Assembly (NCBI GenBank): GCA_041618535.1
Contig: JBFKFP010000177.1
Span: 1-5,490 of the forward strand
Reading direction: 5' to 3'
DNA: 5,490 nt
Source: SHLJ01 sp041618535
GTDB lineage: Bacteria > Bacteroidota > Bacteroidia > Flavobacteriales > Flavobacteriaceae
Shown: positions 1-5,477 of the stretch, in pieces
How positions within the stretch are numbered: the stretch's first letter is position 1
How the letters are laid out: each line of letters begins with the position of its first letter
Notes under the pieces: generated by a model
What the model was told of the DNA's origin: nothing
Databases searched by the model: none
Seen by the model: the letters and a program-made list of their open reading frames with translations, nothing else
Program-made: the position numbers and the translations under genes

Positions 1-783
1 ATCGTAAGTTTCCCGATATACCAGGATCTTGGAATAGCCGGTAGAGGTAAACATCTCTGTGAGCACCCTGACGCTCTCATATATCTCAACGGCAACGAGT
101 TCTGTACGAGGAATCATTACCTCACGCGCTTTGACTCCTGAGAATTCGAGCGCATTTCGAAACAATTGAATCTCGTTGTCAACCTCCTGATGTTCCTCTA
201 CAGATTCCATCTGCTCGCTTATATAGTGTCCGAGCTCGACCTTTGTAAATGCCAATTGAATATTATCGCCTGTTGTCTTGAAAAACATCTTGAGTACCAG
301 GTCGGAAATCCAGATCACAAAATCTGAGATCAATGAGAACAGTAAATAAAAGAGATATGCCGGCAGGGCAAAAAATTTAATAAGTGTATTGGAGTAGATC
401 TGGAAAAATACCTTAGGAAGGAATTCCGCGGTCAGAAGGATGATCAGGGTTGAGATAACCGTTTGTGTGAGTAAACTCAAATCCGTGAGTAAGTAATTGA
501 GCAGGCCGCTGGAAGTAGGCAGGAAAGAGGTAAACCAGTTTACCAGCAGATCACCCATAAAAAAACCATAGATCACAAGGGCAATATTGTTGCCTATGAG
601 CATGGTAGCAATAAATTTTGACGGCTTGGCCGTAATTCGCCTCAAGAGGATGGCCATCACTCCCGCCTGCTTTTTCTCCAGTTCAATATGGATCTTGTTG
701 GAGGACACATAGGCTATCTCCATCCCTGAGAAAAAGGCAGAAAAGATTAGGCATATAATAATTATGCTGATTTGAGTGATCAT
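1..783 (-). CDS. CNNM/CorC (HlyC)-type membrane protein with DUF21 and CBS domains, 3'-truncated by window edge
   Basis: This is the N-terminal 261 codons of an inner-membrane protein of the CNNM/CorC family, often annotated 'hemolysin family protein'; relatives are linked to divalent cation (Mg2+/Co2+) transport or efflux. Visible: a DUF21 membrane domain at about residues 1-175 with hydrophobic stretches near 5-19, 56-78, 103-121 and 136-160; the motifs FSGMEIA (17-23), IGNN (63-66) and AEFLPK (119-124); then an acidic linker with VEEHQEVDNEIQLF (195-208) and the start of a CBS domain at VMIPRTEL (222-229) and GYSKILVY (249-256). The family usually has about 420-440 residues, so the second CBS and the C-terminal CorC_HlyC domain should lie beyond the left edge. 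The ATG at 783 follows the upstream stop by 2 bp. The paralogue GldE of gliding motility has the same architecture, but its usual neighbour gldD is not here, so I give no symbol. The family call is firm; substrate and direction of transport are unknown. Confidence 0.93.
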   Translation of the reverse strand, partial: MITQISIIIICLIFSAFFSGMEIAYVSSNKIHIELEKKQAGVMAILLRRITAKPSKFIATMLIGNNIALVIYGFFMGDLLVNWFTSFLPTSSGLLNYLLTDLSLLTQTVISTLIILLTAEFLPKVFFQIYSNTLIKFFALPAYLFYLLFSLISDFVIWISDLVLKMFFKTTGDNIQLAFTKVELGHYISEQMESVEEHQEVDNEIQLFRNALEFSGVKAREVMIPRTELVAVEIYESVRVLTEMFTSTGYSKILVYRETYD

Positions 784-785
784 AG

Positions 786-977
786 TCAGAGTTTACCACG
801 CTCCTCAAAACGCTTTCGGAATCGTTTCCGGAAGAAGAAAATAAAAAGGGCAAGCGCCGCAAAAAAGAGTGACATATAAGCTCTTCCGCTGTCGACATTC
901 CAGTTGCTGAGTGCATCATAAAGGAACAGAGCGAAGAAGATCAAATAAACGTACTGCATGAATTTCAGAACTTTCAT
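786..977 (-). CDS. small two-helix membrane protein of unknown function
   Basis: I do not recognise a named family. From the ATG at 977 the product has 63 residues: a first hydrophobic segment at about 7-20 (MQYVYLIFFALFLY), a polar turn (DALSNWNVDSGRA, 21-33), a second hydrophobic segment at 35-49, and a strongly basic tail (RKRFRKRFEERGKL, 50-63). By the positive-inside rule this suggests a helical hairpin with both ends in the cytoplasm. A longer reading from a GTG at 1013 adds 12 polar residues (VNNYYLYLNSSR) and overlaps the end of lptC by 8 bp; neither start has a clear ribosome binding site, so the choice is open. I prefer the ATG because the segment after it already begins like a membrane protein. 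It sits between lptC and the CNNM gene, with 2 bp to the next start, so it is very likely co-translated with them. Tight packing and the sensible membrane topology support a real gene; the function is unknown. Confidence 0.72.
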   Translation of the reverse strand: MKVLKFMQYVYLIFFALFLYDALSNWNVDSGRAYMSLFFAALALFIFFFRKRFRKRFEERGKL

Positions 978-1005
978 TCGGCTCGAATTTAAGTAAAGAT
1001 AATAA

Positions 1006-1557
1006 TTATTCACTAAGGAAAACGATGCCGCTCACCTCAAGAACCCTGGCTTTATTGAAATTCCTGTCGGAATCAAAACCGTGGCCATCTATAAGCTGGT
1101 CCTTGGTTCGGAATCTTACAGGCTTGTTGGTAAACAGCCATTGCCTCTCCTGATCATAATACAGCTGTTCCGCATACAGGGTATCCCTGTTGTGGGTATC
1201 GAGTACAACATTCCCGCGGAGATCAATCAGGTCTGTCTCCTCATAAACGATGGCATAATCGGCAATGACATGACTTTGGTTTTTGTCGTCATCAAAAAGA
1301 ATAAGGTCTACACCTTCGGGAAATTCATAATAGGCGAAATCACGATTTGAGTAATTGAGCATTTTCGGGCTCTTTAGAATTGATTTCAGACCGGATGTAT
1401 CGGTATACTTTGTATGTATATTCTCGGCAACCGTCAGGGGCTCATTCGTCAGTATGCCAATATTCTGAACCTCCTTGAAATTATTTTTACATGAAAAAAA
1501 CAAAGTCACAGCTATAGCCATGACTTTGATGTCTTTTATATGGTTCAGCCTGAGCAT
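1006..1557 (-). CDS. lptC: LPS export protein LptC
   Basis: LptC is the periplasmic, inner-membrane-anchored component of the Lpt bridge that takes lipopolysaccharide from LptBFG and passes it to LptA. The product has 183 residues, a normal length for the family. After a short charged N-terminus there is a hydrophobic stretch (12-22) ending in LFFSC with Cys23, a loose lipoprotein box, so it may be lipid-anchored rather than held by a transmembrane helix as in E. coli. Residues 60-175 fit the LptC/OstA beta-jellyroll: a repeating pattern of short strands including DLILFDDDK (84-92), HVIADYAIVYEETDLIDLRGN (96-116), TLYAEQLYYD (126-135), WLFTNKPVRF (140-149) and a closing GHGFDSDRNF (158-167). 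The ATG shares one base with the stop of the TPR gene (TAATG), which points to translational coupling. Family call by pattern and context, not by a search; other OstA-like proteins are the main alternative. Confidence 0.85.
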   Translation of the reverse strand: MLRLNHIKDIKVMAIAVTLFFSCKNNFKEVQNIGILTNEPLTVAENIHTKYTDTSGLKSILKSPKMLNYSNRDFAYYEFPEGVDLILFDDDKNQSHVIADYAIVYEETDLIDLRGNVVLDTHNRDTLYAEQLYYDQERQWLFTNKPVRFRTKDQLIDGHGFDSDRNFNKARVLEVSGIVFLSE

Positions 1558-2939
1558 TACAAACTCGGAACCTTTACTGAGCGGTTAATCCAACAGCCTA
1601 CGTTTATGGTTTCGCCAGCCCTCATAGAAGAAAATATCTCTGCTCTTTGAGGAGCCTTTGCCCTGTAGTTAGCCGCTGTCTGAGAGGCCGATTTCCTCAG
1701 GTTGGGATCAACTCTTCCGGCTTTCGATGCCTCATCTGCAGCCAGCCAGAATACTGCCCGCTTTGAGAAGTTATCCTCTCCACAGCTTGGTGCGGAACTG
1801 GCATACATCTGGGCTATTTTCAAATGCGGACGTCCGTTAGATGAATTCAGCTTCAAGGCCTGTGAATAATAATTACGGGCGCTTCCGTAGTTACCTTTTG
1901 CTTTAAGTTTATCACCTATTCGCTCAAGCAGTTTCGATTTCTTGAACGCATCGCTTTCGAGGCTAAGCGCCTGCTCATAAAATGAAAGCGCTTCATTGGT
2001 ATTTCCTTCTTTATCCTTCAAAATCCCCAGATAGTATGCAGAATTAGCGGAAGGGCTCAAATTGTGATAGGCATTAACCAATTTGAAGAATAAGGGATCG
2101 TCTGTACAATCCTTTGAAGACATTCTTCCTGCAGCTCGCTGTAACCACAATGCATTGGTTTGATTCGAATCGAAGTCTTTGGTATAAAGCGGGATCAAAG
2201 TTGCACAGTTGGCACGATCTCCCAATTTGGTATCTATACTACCTGAAATCTTATCATACGCTTCAAGATAGCTTTCGTAATATTTCTTATAGTTCGCATC
2301 CTTCTTTGTAAGAGGGGTTCCAGCCTCTTCTTTAGCAGCCAGTTCATTAAGTGATTCGGAATAGTTCTTCACCTCTTCCTCTACCTTTTCTACCACATCA
2401 TCATACTTGTCAAAAAGAGCCTGGGCTGGTCTCTGTCCGGCATCATAAAGGTCAACCATCAAAGAGAAGTAAGTGTAAAGGCTTTTTGGGTTTGTAAAGG
2501 ACTCCTTACCTGTCTGATATGCCTGGTCAAAACATTCATACAATTGGGCATCAGAGAGATTTAATTCTTTCCTGTAATCATACTTTAACTGACAAGCTTT
2601 GGCCAAATACTCCCCTTTCGGTGTTTTACTAGCGAAATGAGTGCTGCGCTCATCCCATAACTTGACCAGGTCATTGATGTAAGCTACCTTTTCGGCACCA
2701 GATGATTTTTTTATCTTATCTTCCAGTATATCCTCACCGTACTTGTAGATAGCCCTGTTAAATTTCGGGTTGCGCTTTCTCAGCTCCATCCATGGCGTAT
2801 ATGCGGCGTCGTAGTTCTTGGCTTTCGCATACTCAACGAAGATGGAAAGCGTATTCATATCTTCCTCATTGCTCTGCGAAAAACCGATATTGAATGTCAG
2901 TGCCAGGACTGCCAACAATACTGTAATTTTCATCTTCAT
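1557..2939 (-). CDS. exported tetratricopeptide repeat protein
   Basis: A 460-residue protein with a clear Sec signal peptide: basic start MKMK, hydrophobic core ITVLLAVLALTFNIGF (5-20), likely cut near FSQ (20-22), so it should be periplasmic. The first part of the mature chain is helical and charged, with a coiled-coil-like stretch around 178-205. Two clear TPR units follow, at about 297-330 (YYLGILKDKEGNTNEALSFY...AL) and 334-367 (LLERIGDKLKAKGNYGSARNYY...AL); weaker helical repeats probably flank them, for example around 370-405. The C-terminus ends with a compact motif, GETINVGCWINRSVKV (442-457). The mature chain has six cysteines (116, 136, 245, 278, 386, 449), an even number compatible with disulfides outside the cytoplasm. 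The gene lies 18 bp after the beta-barrel gene and overlaps lptC by one base, so it probably serves the same envelope process, for instance as a scaffold. No specific function can be assigned. Met3 is an alternative start. Confidence 0.9.
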   Translation of the reverse strand: MKMKITVLLAVLALTFNIGFSQSNEEDMNTLSIFVEYAKAKNYDAAYTPWMELRKRNPKFNRAIYKYGEDILEDKIKKSSGAEKVAYINDLVKLWDERSTHFASKTPKGEYLAKACQLKYDYRKELNLSDAQLYECFDQAYQTGKESFTNPKSLYTYFSLMVDLYDAGQRPAQALFDKYDDVVEKVEEEVKNYSESLNELAAKEEAGTPLTKKDANYKKYYESYLEAYDKISGSIDTKLGDRANCATLIPLYTKDFDSNQTNALWLQRAAGRMSSKDCTDDPLFFKLVNAYHNLSPSANSAYYLGILKDKEGNTNEALSFYEQALSLESDAFKKSKLLERIGDKLKAKGNYGSARNYYSQALKLNSSNGRPHLKIAQMYASSAPSCGEDNFSKRAVFWLAADEASKAGRVDPNLRKSASQTAANYRAKAPQRAEIFSSMRAGETINVGCWINRSVKVPSL

Positions 2940-2957
2940 AATTCAAATTTTAATGTG

Positions 2958-4280
2958 TTAGTTAAATTTTCGTTTCACAAACCATCTATCGTTCAGCGAT
3001 AAACTCAGCTCGAAATTTACAAAGTTTTCCTGAACTAAGCCTGCATTTGTGGTTCCTCGCCGTCCGATTTCCACTCCAAGGTTCGCGTTGGAGAATAATC
3101 GGCCAACCGGTAATCCAACTCCAAAAGATATGCCAAACTCATTAATGGTCTCATCGTTTATCTTTAATCCGGTATTTTCAAACCTTATTCCAGCACGGTA
3201 GACCACCCTTTTCCAATATTTACTGAATGAGGTGTATTGGGGAATAAAAAAGCCGCCCAAAGTAAACGTGGACGCATTTTCAAAGGTAGCATTTTCTATA
3301 TCAAAAATCCTATTTGAGAACTGACTTGTTTGTAAAAGGCTGTATTCTGCCCCTAAAAACCACTTTCTTGGCCTCCCAATTCCCGCACCAAAAGCGGTTT
3401 TGGCTGGCAAAGTTAAAGTCGTTTTCTCAAGATTGTTTCCAGCAAGATCAGCTTCTATTTCGTTTACCACGCCTTCCTGTCCATTAAGCGGGTTGATCAC
3501 TATGGTTTGGAAAAGCCTGGAATTATTAGATGTAATATTGGTTTTTGGAGCATAGGTTGCAGCAAGCATCAATTGAAGCCTTTCCTTTATCATCGGCGAA
3601 TAGCGCAAACCAAAGTTCAGGCGGATCCCGCTCAGGTCGGACTCATTCGTCTCCTTGCTTTGATATTGAAGCAAATTGCCTTCATCATCGTACACAAAAT
3701 CGATAAGGCTGTTGGTGATCTTTCCAAAATTATAACTGGATTCGATACCAAAACTTAGATCCTTATTGAACTGATAGGCTACACTGAGAAAAGCTCGGTT
3801 AACTCCTCCCGAACCCGAATAACGATTATCAAGGCTGGGTTCGCCGTCGATATCGGTATTTGAATCCAGTTTGTATCCAACCGAACTATATGGCAACAAC
3901 CCGAAGCCAACTCCGAATTTACCGACCGGGAAAGATAGGGCCAGGTAATCAAAAGTTGTTGTACTGGCCTCGGCAGACTCCCCGCTGGTCTTTAAATTAT
4001 TAGAACTAAACTCACCTCCGACGGTAAACGTTACAGGGCGGCTTTCGTTATTAAATGGCCCAACCTGAAGATTATTGCCAGTGAAACTGGCAGGATTCCT
4101 GACATTGATATGGATACTGTCTGCGTAAACGCTAAGGCCGCCCATACTCCTGTTCTCTACGGTCCCCTTGAATTTCAGACTACCAATTCCGTAAAAGGAA
4201 TAAGGTGATGAGGTTCCTTGCTGTGCAAGCATCCCCGACGTGCAAACCAATGCCAGAATGATGGGCAGTTTTTTTAACAT
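2958..4280 (-). CDS. outer-membrane beta-barrel protein, possibly OMPP1/FadL-like
   Basis: A 440-residue protein with a signal peptide (MLKK, then a hydrophobic core, probable cleavage after MLA at residue 19). The mature part is built from alternating amphipathic strands rich in Gly, Tyr, Phe and Asn, such as LALSFPVGKFGVGFGLLPY (113-131), IRLNFGLRYSP (219-229), RAGIRF (362-367) and EFGISFGVGLPVG (381-393), and ends with a strand carrying alternating hydrophobics and NDRWF (430-434), as expected for a beta-barrel outer-membrane protein. Near the mature N-terminus it has SPYSFYGIG (25-33), MGGLSV (46-51) and NPASF (62-66); this N-terminal region and the barrel size recall the OMPP1/FadL hydrophobic-compound transporters, but the resemblance is general and I would not call a substrate. 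The last strand is followed by a basic tail, VKRKFN, rather than ending on the aromatic residue. It starts 2 bp after the coaX stop and is followed after 18 bp by the TPR gene. Confidence 0.88.
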   Translation of the reverse strand: MLKKLPIILALVCTSGMLAQQGTSSPYSFYGIGSLKFKGTVENRSMGGLSVYADSIHINVRNPASFTGNNLQVGPFNNESRPVTFTVGGEFSSNNLKTSGESAEASTTTFDYLALSFPVGKFGVGFGLLPYSSVGYKLDSNTDIDGEPSLDNRYSGSGGVNRAFLSVAYQFNKDLSFGIESSYNFGKITNSLIDFVYDDEGNLLQYQSKETNESDLSGIRLNFGLRYSPMIKERLQLMLAATYAPKTNITSNNSRLFQTIVINPLNGQEGVVNEIEADLAGNNLEKTTLTLPAKTAFGAGIGRPRKWFLGAEYSLLQTSQFSNRIFDIENATFENASTFTLGGFFIPQYTSFSKYWKRVVYRAGIRFENTGLKINDETINEFGISFGVGLPVGRLFSNANLGVEIGRRGTTNAGLVQENFVNFELSLSLNDRWFVKRKFN

Positions 4281-4282
4281 GC

Positions 4283-5008
4283 TCAGGTGTTGAATTCTAA
4301 AATATCGTTTAATCCTATCAATAGGAAATTCGGGTTGGCAAATATGCTATTTTTTAATCGCTTAGACAAGGTTTTGGCATCCCCTCCTGTTAAAATAACT
4401 GTTAAATCCGGATAATTTTCCCTGTATGCGTCTATCACACCGTCTAATTCCTTAACAATACCATTCATCACCCCTGAATGAATAGAAGCGTCTGTTGAGT
4501 TTCCTATGATTTTTTTGGGCAGTTTTGCTTCTAATAACGGTAAGTTGGCCGTAAAATTATTAAGAGCGTGATAACGAAGCCTTATCCCGGGCGAAATTGC
4601 ACCACCCAGATATTCATCCCTGTTATTTTTGAAATCGAAGGTAATACAGCTACCAGCGTCGATGACCAGCACATTTTCACCGGGATAATGAAGTGCCGCC
4701 GCAGCTATGAGGGCTATACGGTCATCTCCCAGGGTCTTCGGGGTTTTATATCGGTTTTTAAATGGCAAGGGGGTTTCTGAGGTCAATATCACCTTTCTCA
4801 ATGAATCGGGCAAAAAGGAGAACTCATCGTCACGAACAGGGCCTACAGATGCGATAATGACCTTCTTCAGGTTGTTATATCGCTTCAACCAGTCTTTAAT
4901 AGTTGAATTCAGGTTCCTGTGGTTTACACTGTCTTTTCTGAGCAATCGATTTTTGCTGAAAATCGCGATTTTCGCCTTGGTATTTCCAACATCAATTATT
5001 AAATTCAT
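4283..5008 (-). CDS. coaX: type III pantothenate kinase
   Basis: CoaX phosphorylates pantothenate with ATP to 4'-phosphopantothenate, the first committed step to coenzyme A, in the cytoplasm. Type III enzymes belong to the ASKHA fold; the family is known to need a monovalent cation and to escape feedback inhibition by CoA. The 241 residues carry all the hallmarks: DVGNTK (6-11, phosphate-binding loop with Asp6), YKTPKTLGDDR (87-97, the usual GxDR motif with Asp96), VIDAGSCITFDF (115-126, with Asp117), GGAISPG (135-141), GVMNGIV (179-185) and LTGGDA (206-211). Asp6, Asp96 and Asp117 match the three conserved acidic residues of the family's active site. The start is firm because the nucleotide-binding Asp must lie a few residues from the N-terminus. 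It is the first gene of the minus-strand operon, divergent from tRNA-Phe. No Shine-Dalgarno is visible upstream, which is normal in Bacteroidota. Confidence 0.97.
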   Translation of the reverse strand: MNLIIDVGNTKAKIAIFSKNRLLRKDSVNHRNLNSTIKDWLKRYNNLKKVIIASVGPVRDDEFSFLPDSLRKVILTSETPLPFKNRYKTPKTLGDDRIALIAAAALHYPGENVLVIDAGSCITFDFKNNRDEYLGGAISPGIRLRYHALNNFTANLPLLEAKLPKKIIGNSTDASIHSGVMNGIVKELDGVIDAYRENYPDLTVILTGGDAKTLSKRLKNSIFANPNFLLIGLNDILEFNT

Positions 5009-5024
5009 AGGTGCTGTAAAGCGG

Positions 5025-5032
5025 TAAATTTA
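5025..5032 (-). promoter_or_regulatory. weak candidate -7 element for the coaX operon
   Basis: On the minus strand this octamer reads TAAATTTA, one base off the Bacteroidota -7 element TAnnTTTG, and would give a leader of about ten bases before the coaX ATG. No TTTG lies at a suitable distance upstream on that strand. The octamer is the core of the perfect 10-bp palindrome GTAAATTTAC (5024-5033), so it reads the same on both strands and could equally be an operator or chance in an AT-rich gap. A promoter must lie somewhere in this intergenic region unless the operon is transcribed from far upstream, but this site is only a guess. Confidence 0.25.
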
Positions 5033-5057
5033 CAAAACCAATTTTTAAGAGTTTTGC

Positions 5058-5088
5058 TTTGAGGAATGTAAAATTGCCTATATATTTG
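5058..5088 (+). promoter_or_regulatory. Bacteroidota-type promoter for tRNA-Phe
   Basis: TTTG at 5058-5061 and TATATTTG at 5081-5088 match the Bacteroidota housekeeping consensus, TTTG at -33 and TAnnTTTG at -7, with a 19-bp spacer that is within the usual range. Transcription would start around 5093-5096, leaving a leader of about ten bases before the mature tRNA. A second TTTG at 5053-5056 gives a less favourable 24-bp spacer. The match is by eye, but position, strand and spacing all fit a tRNA gene promoter. Confidence 0.78.
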
Positions 5089-5104
5089 CATCCGCTTCAT
5101 GCGA

Positions 5105-5177
<73 letters not shown>

Positions 5178-5187
5178 CAATGAACAC

Positions 5188-5220
5188 AAACCCACTCAGT
5201 TGAGTGGGTTTTTTGTTTTT
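5188..5220 (+). terminator. intrinsic terminator of tRNA-Phe
   Basis: AAACCCACTC (5188-5197) pairs perfectly with GAGTGGGTTT (5202-5211) around an AGTT loop, giving a 10-bp stem. A T-rich tract, TTTTTTGTTTTT (5209-5220), overlaps and follows it. It lies 10 bases after the tRNA 3' end, where a terminator is expected. The A-rich 5' arm means it could also work weakly on the minus strand. Confidence 0.92.
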
Positions 5221-5225
5221 GGGCC

Positions 5226-5243
5226 TGTAAAATGTTTACATTT
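5226..5243. repeat. small palindrome TGTAAA-ATG-TTTACA
   Basis: TGTAAA (5226-5231) and TTTACA (5235-5240) are perfect inverted repeats around ATG, followed by TTTTT. An overlapping palindrome, AAATGT-TT-ACATTT (5230-5243), uses the same bases. It could be a weak hairpin, an operator-like site, or chance in AT-rich DNA. No nearby gene needs an operator here. Confidence 0.4.
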
Positions 5244-5259
5244 TTAAGGGACCGAGAAT

Positions 5260-5285
5260 AAAAAAACACCCGCCGACAGGCGGTG
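5260..5285 (-). terminator. probable intrinsic terminator, minus strand
   Basis: Read on the minus strand, CACCGCC (5285-5279) pairs with GGCGG-TG (5274-5267, one bulged base at 5269) around a TGTC loop and is followed directly by seven Ts (5266-5260). The GC-rich stem plus T-run is a good intrinsic terminator, facing transcripts that come from the right. The 14-nt sequence just upstream on that strand (5296-5283) is identical to the flank and 5' arm of the tRNA terminator. Confidence 0.65.
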
Positions 5286-5319
5286 GGTTTGTGTTCTCTG
5301 AATTGGGACCAAAGGAACA
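5283..5319 (+). repeat. 37-nt direct repeat, copy 1
   Basis: Matches 5367-5403 at 36 of 37 positions (A5308 versus G5392). The first 14 nt, GTGGGTTTGTGTTC (5283-5296), are the exact reverse complement of 5182-5195, the flank and 5' arm of the tRNA terminator. The copy is followed by a perfect hairpin (5318-5336) and then by AATCCTGG (5337-5344), which is shared with copy 2. In frame, the repeat encodes GFVFSELGPKE, and the single mismatch is a silent Gly codon change. Confidence 0.92.
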
Positions 5320-5336
5320 ATGCATGAAATGCATTG
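5318..5336. repeat. perfect 8-bp hairpin inside repeat unit 1
   Basis: CAATGCAT (5318-5325) pairs with ATGCATTG (5329-5336) around a GAA loop. At the equivalent place in unit 2 the sequence differs (GAGCGAAGCG, 5405-5414); it also has a central GAA but can form only a 2-bp stem. The hairpin is therefore the variable part between otherwise conserved flanks. No T-run follows, so it is not a terminator. Confidence 0.75.
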
Positions 5337-5366
5337 AATCCTGGTCTTAAAAACTGCCACGAACCA

Positions 5367-5403
5367 GTGGGTTTGTGTTCTCTGAATTGGGGCCAAAGGA
5401 ACA
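5367..5403 (+). repeat. 37-nt direct repeat, copy 2
   Basis: Second copy of the repeat at 5283-5319, with an offset of 84 bp (exactly 28 codons) and one mismatch. Its first 14 nt (5367-5380) are again the inverted copy of 5182-5195. On the minus strand it leads into a weak hairpin, ACTG/CAGT (5368-5365 with 5356-5353), and five Ts, a poorer version of the terminator next to copy 1. On the plus side it runs through AATCCTGG into the duplicated tRNA tail. Confidence 0.92.
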
Positions 5404-5420
5404 TGAGCGAAGCGAACTAA

Positions 5421-5435
5421 TCCTGGAGGTACCAC
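5421..5435 (+). repeat. duplicated 3' end of tRNA-Phe (att-like)
   Basis: TCCTGGAGGTACCAC is identical to 5164-5178, the last T-loop base, T-stem 3' strand, acceptor 3' strand, discriminator and one following base of tRNA-Phe. The two copies are 257 bp apart. Such tail copies are the typical mark of tyrosine-integrase elements inserted at tRNA genes (attL/attR), but no integrase is visible and the enclosed segment is tiny. Tail-bearing tandem repeats after tRNA genes are the alternative. Confidence 0.85.
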
Positions 5436-5444
5436 TTAACTCAC

Positions 5445-5477
5445 AAAACCCACTCAAATAAGTGGGTTTTTTTATTT
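5445..5477 (+). terminator. second intrinsic terminator after the tRNA-tail copy
   Basis: AAAACCCACT (5445-5454) pairs perfectly with AGTGGGTTTT (5461-5470) around CAAATA, followed by TTTATTTT. It closely resembles the tRNA terminator in stem sequence and sits 9 bases after the duplicated tail (10 in the original), so tail plus terminator appear to have been duplicated as one block that later diverged. Confidence 0.85.

Noticed and set aside
1..783. gliding motility protein GldE
   Set aside because: GldE shares the DUF21-CBS architecture, but its usual gld neighbours are missing; the lptC context suits a general CNNM/CorC paralogue.
683..919. 78-residue minus-strand open frame across the junction of the small membrane protein and the CNNM gene
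   Set aside because: It overlaps two better-supported genes in another frame and shows no protein-like features.
1081..1350. 89-residue plus-strand open frame inside lptC
   Set aside because: It lies fully opposite a well-supported gene and has no promoter or recognisable domain; a shadow frame.
2114..3758. plus-strand open frames opposite the TPR and beta-barrel genes (2114-2311, 3507-3758)
   Set aside because: Short antisense frames within strongly supported genes, with no features of their own.
4568..5027. plus-strand open frames of 70 and 106 residues opposite coaX
   Set aside because: The opposite strand carries all the pantothenate kinase motifs; these are antisense shadows.
5244..5435. 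63-residue minus-strand open frame starting in the tRNA-tail copy
   Set aside because: It runs through the same repeats in another frame; the internal similarity is caused by the direct repeats, not by protein function.
5283..5435. CRISPR array from the spaced repeats
   Set aside because: There are only two repeats, the intervening 47 bp is structured and shared in part between units, and no cas gene is present. The tRNA-tail link explains the layout better.
5178..5435. complete integrative element with attL/attR
   Set aside because: The tail copies look like attachment sites, but only 257 bp lie between them and no integrase or cargo gene is encoded; at most a scar or a non-autonomous element.
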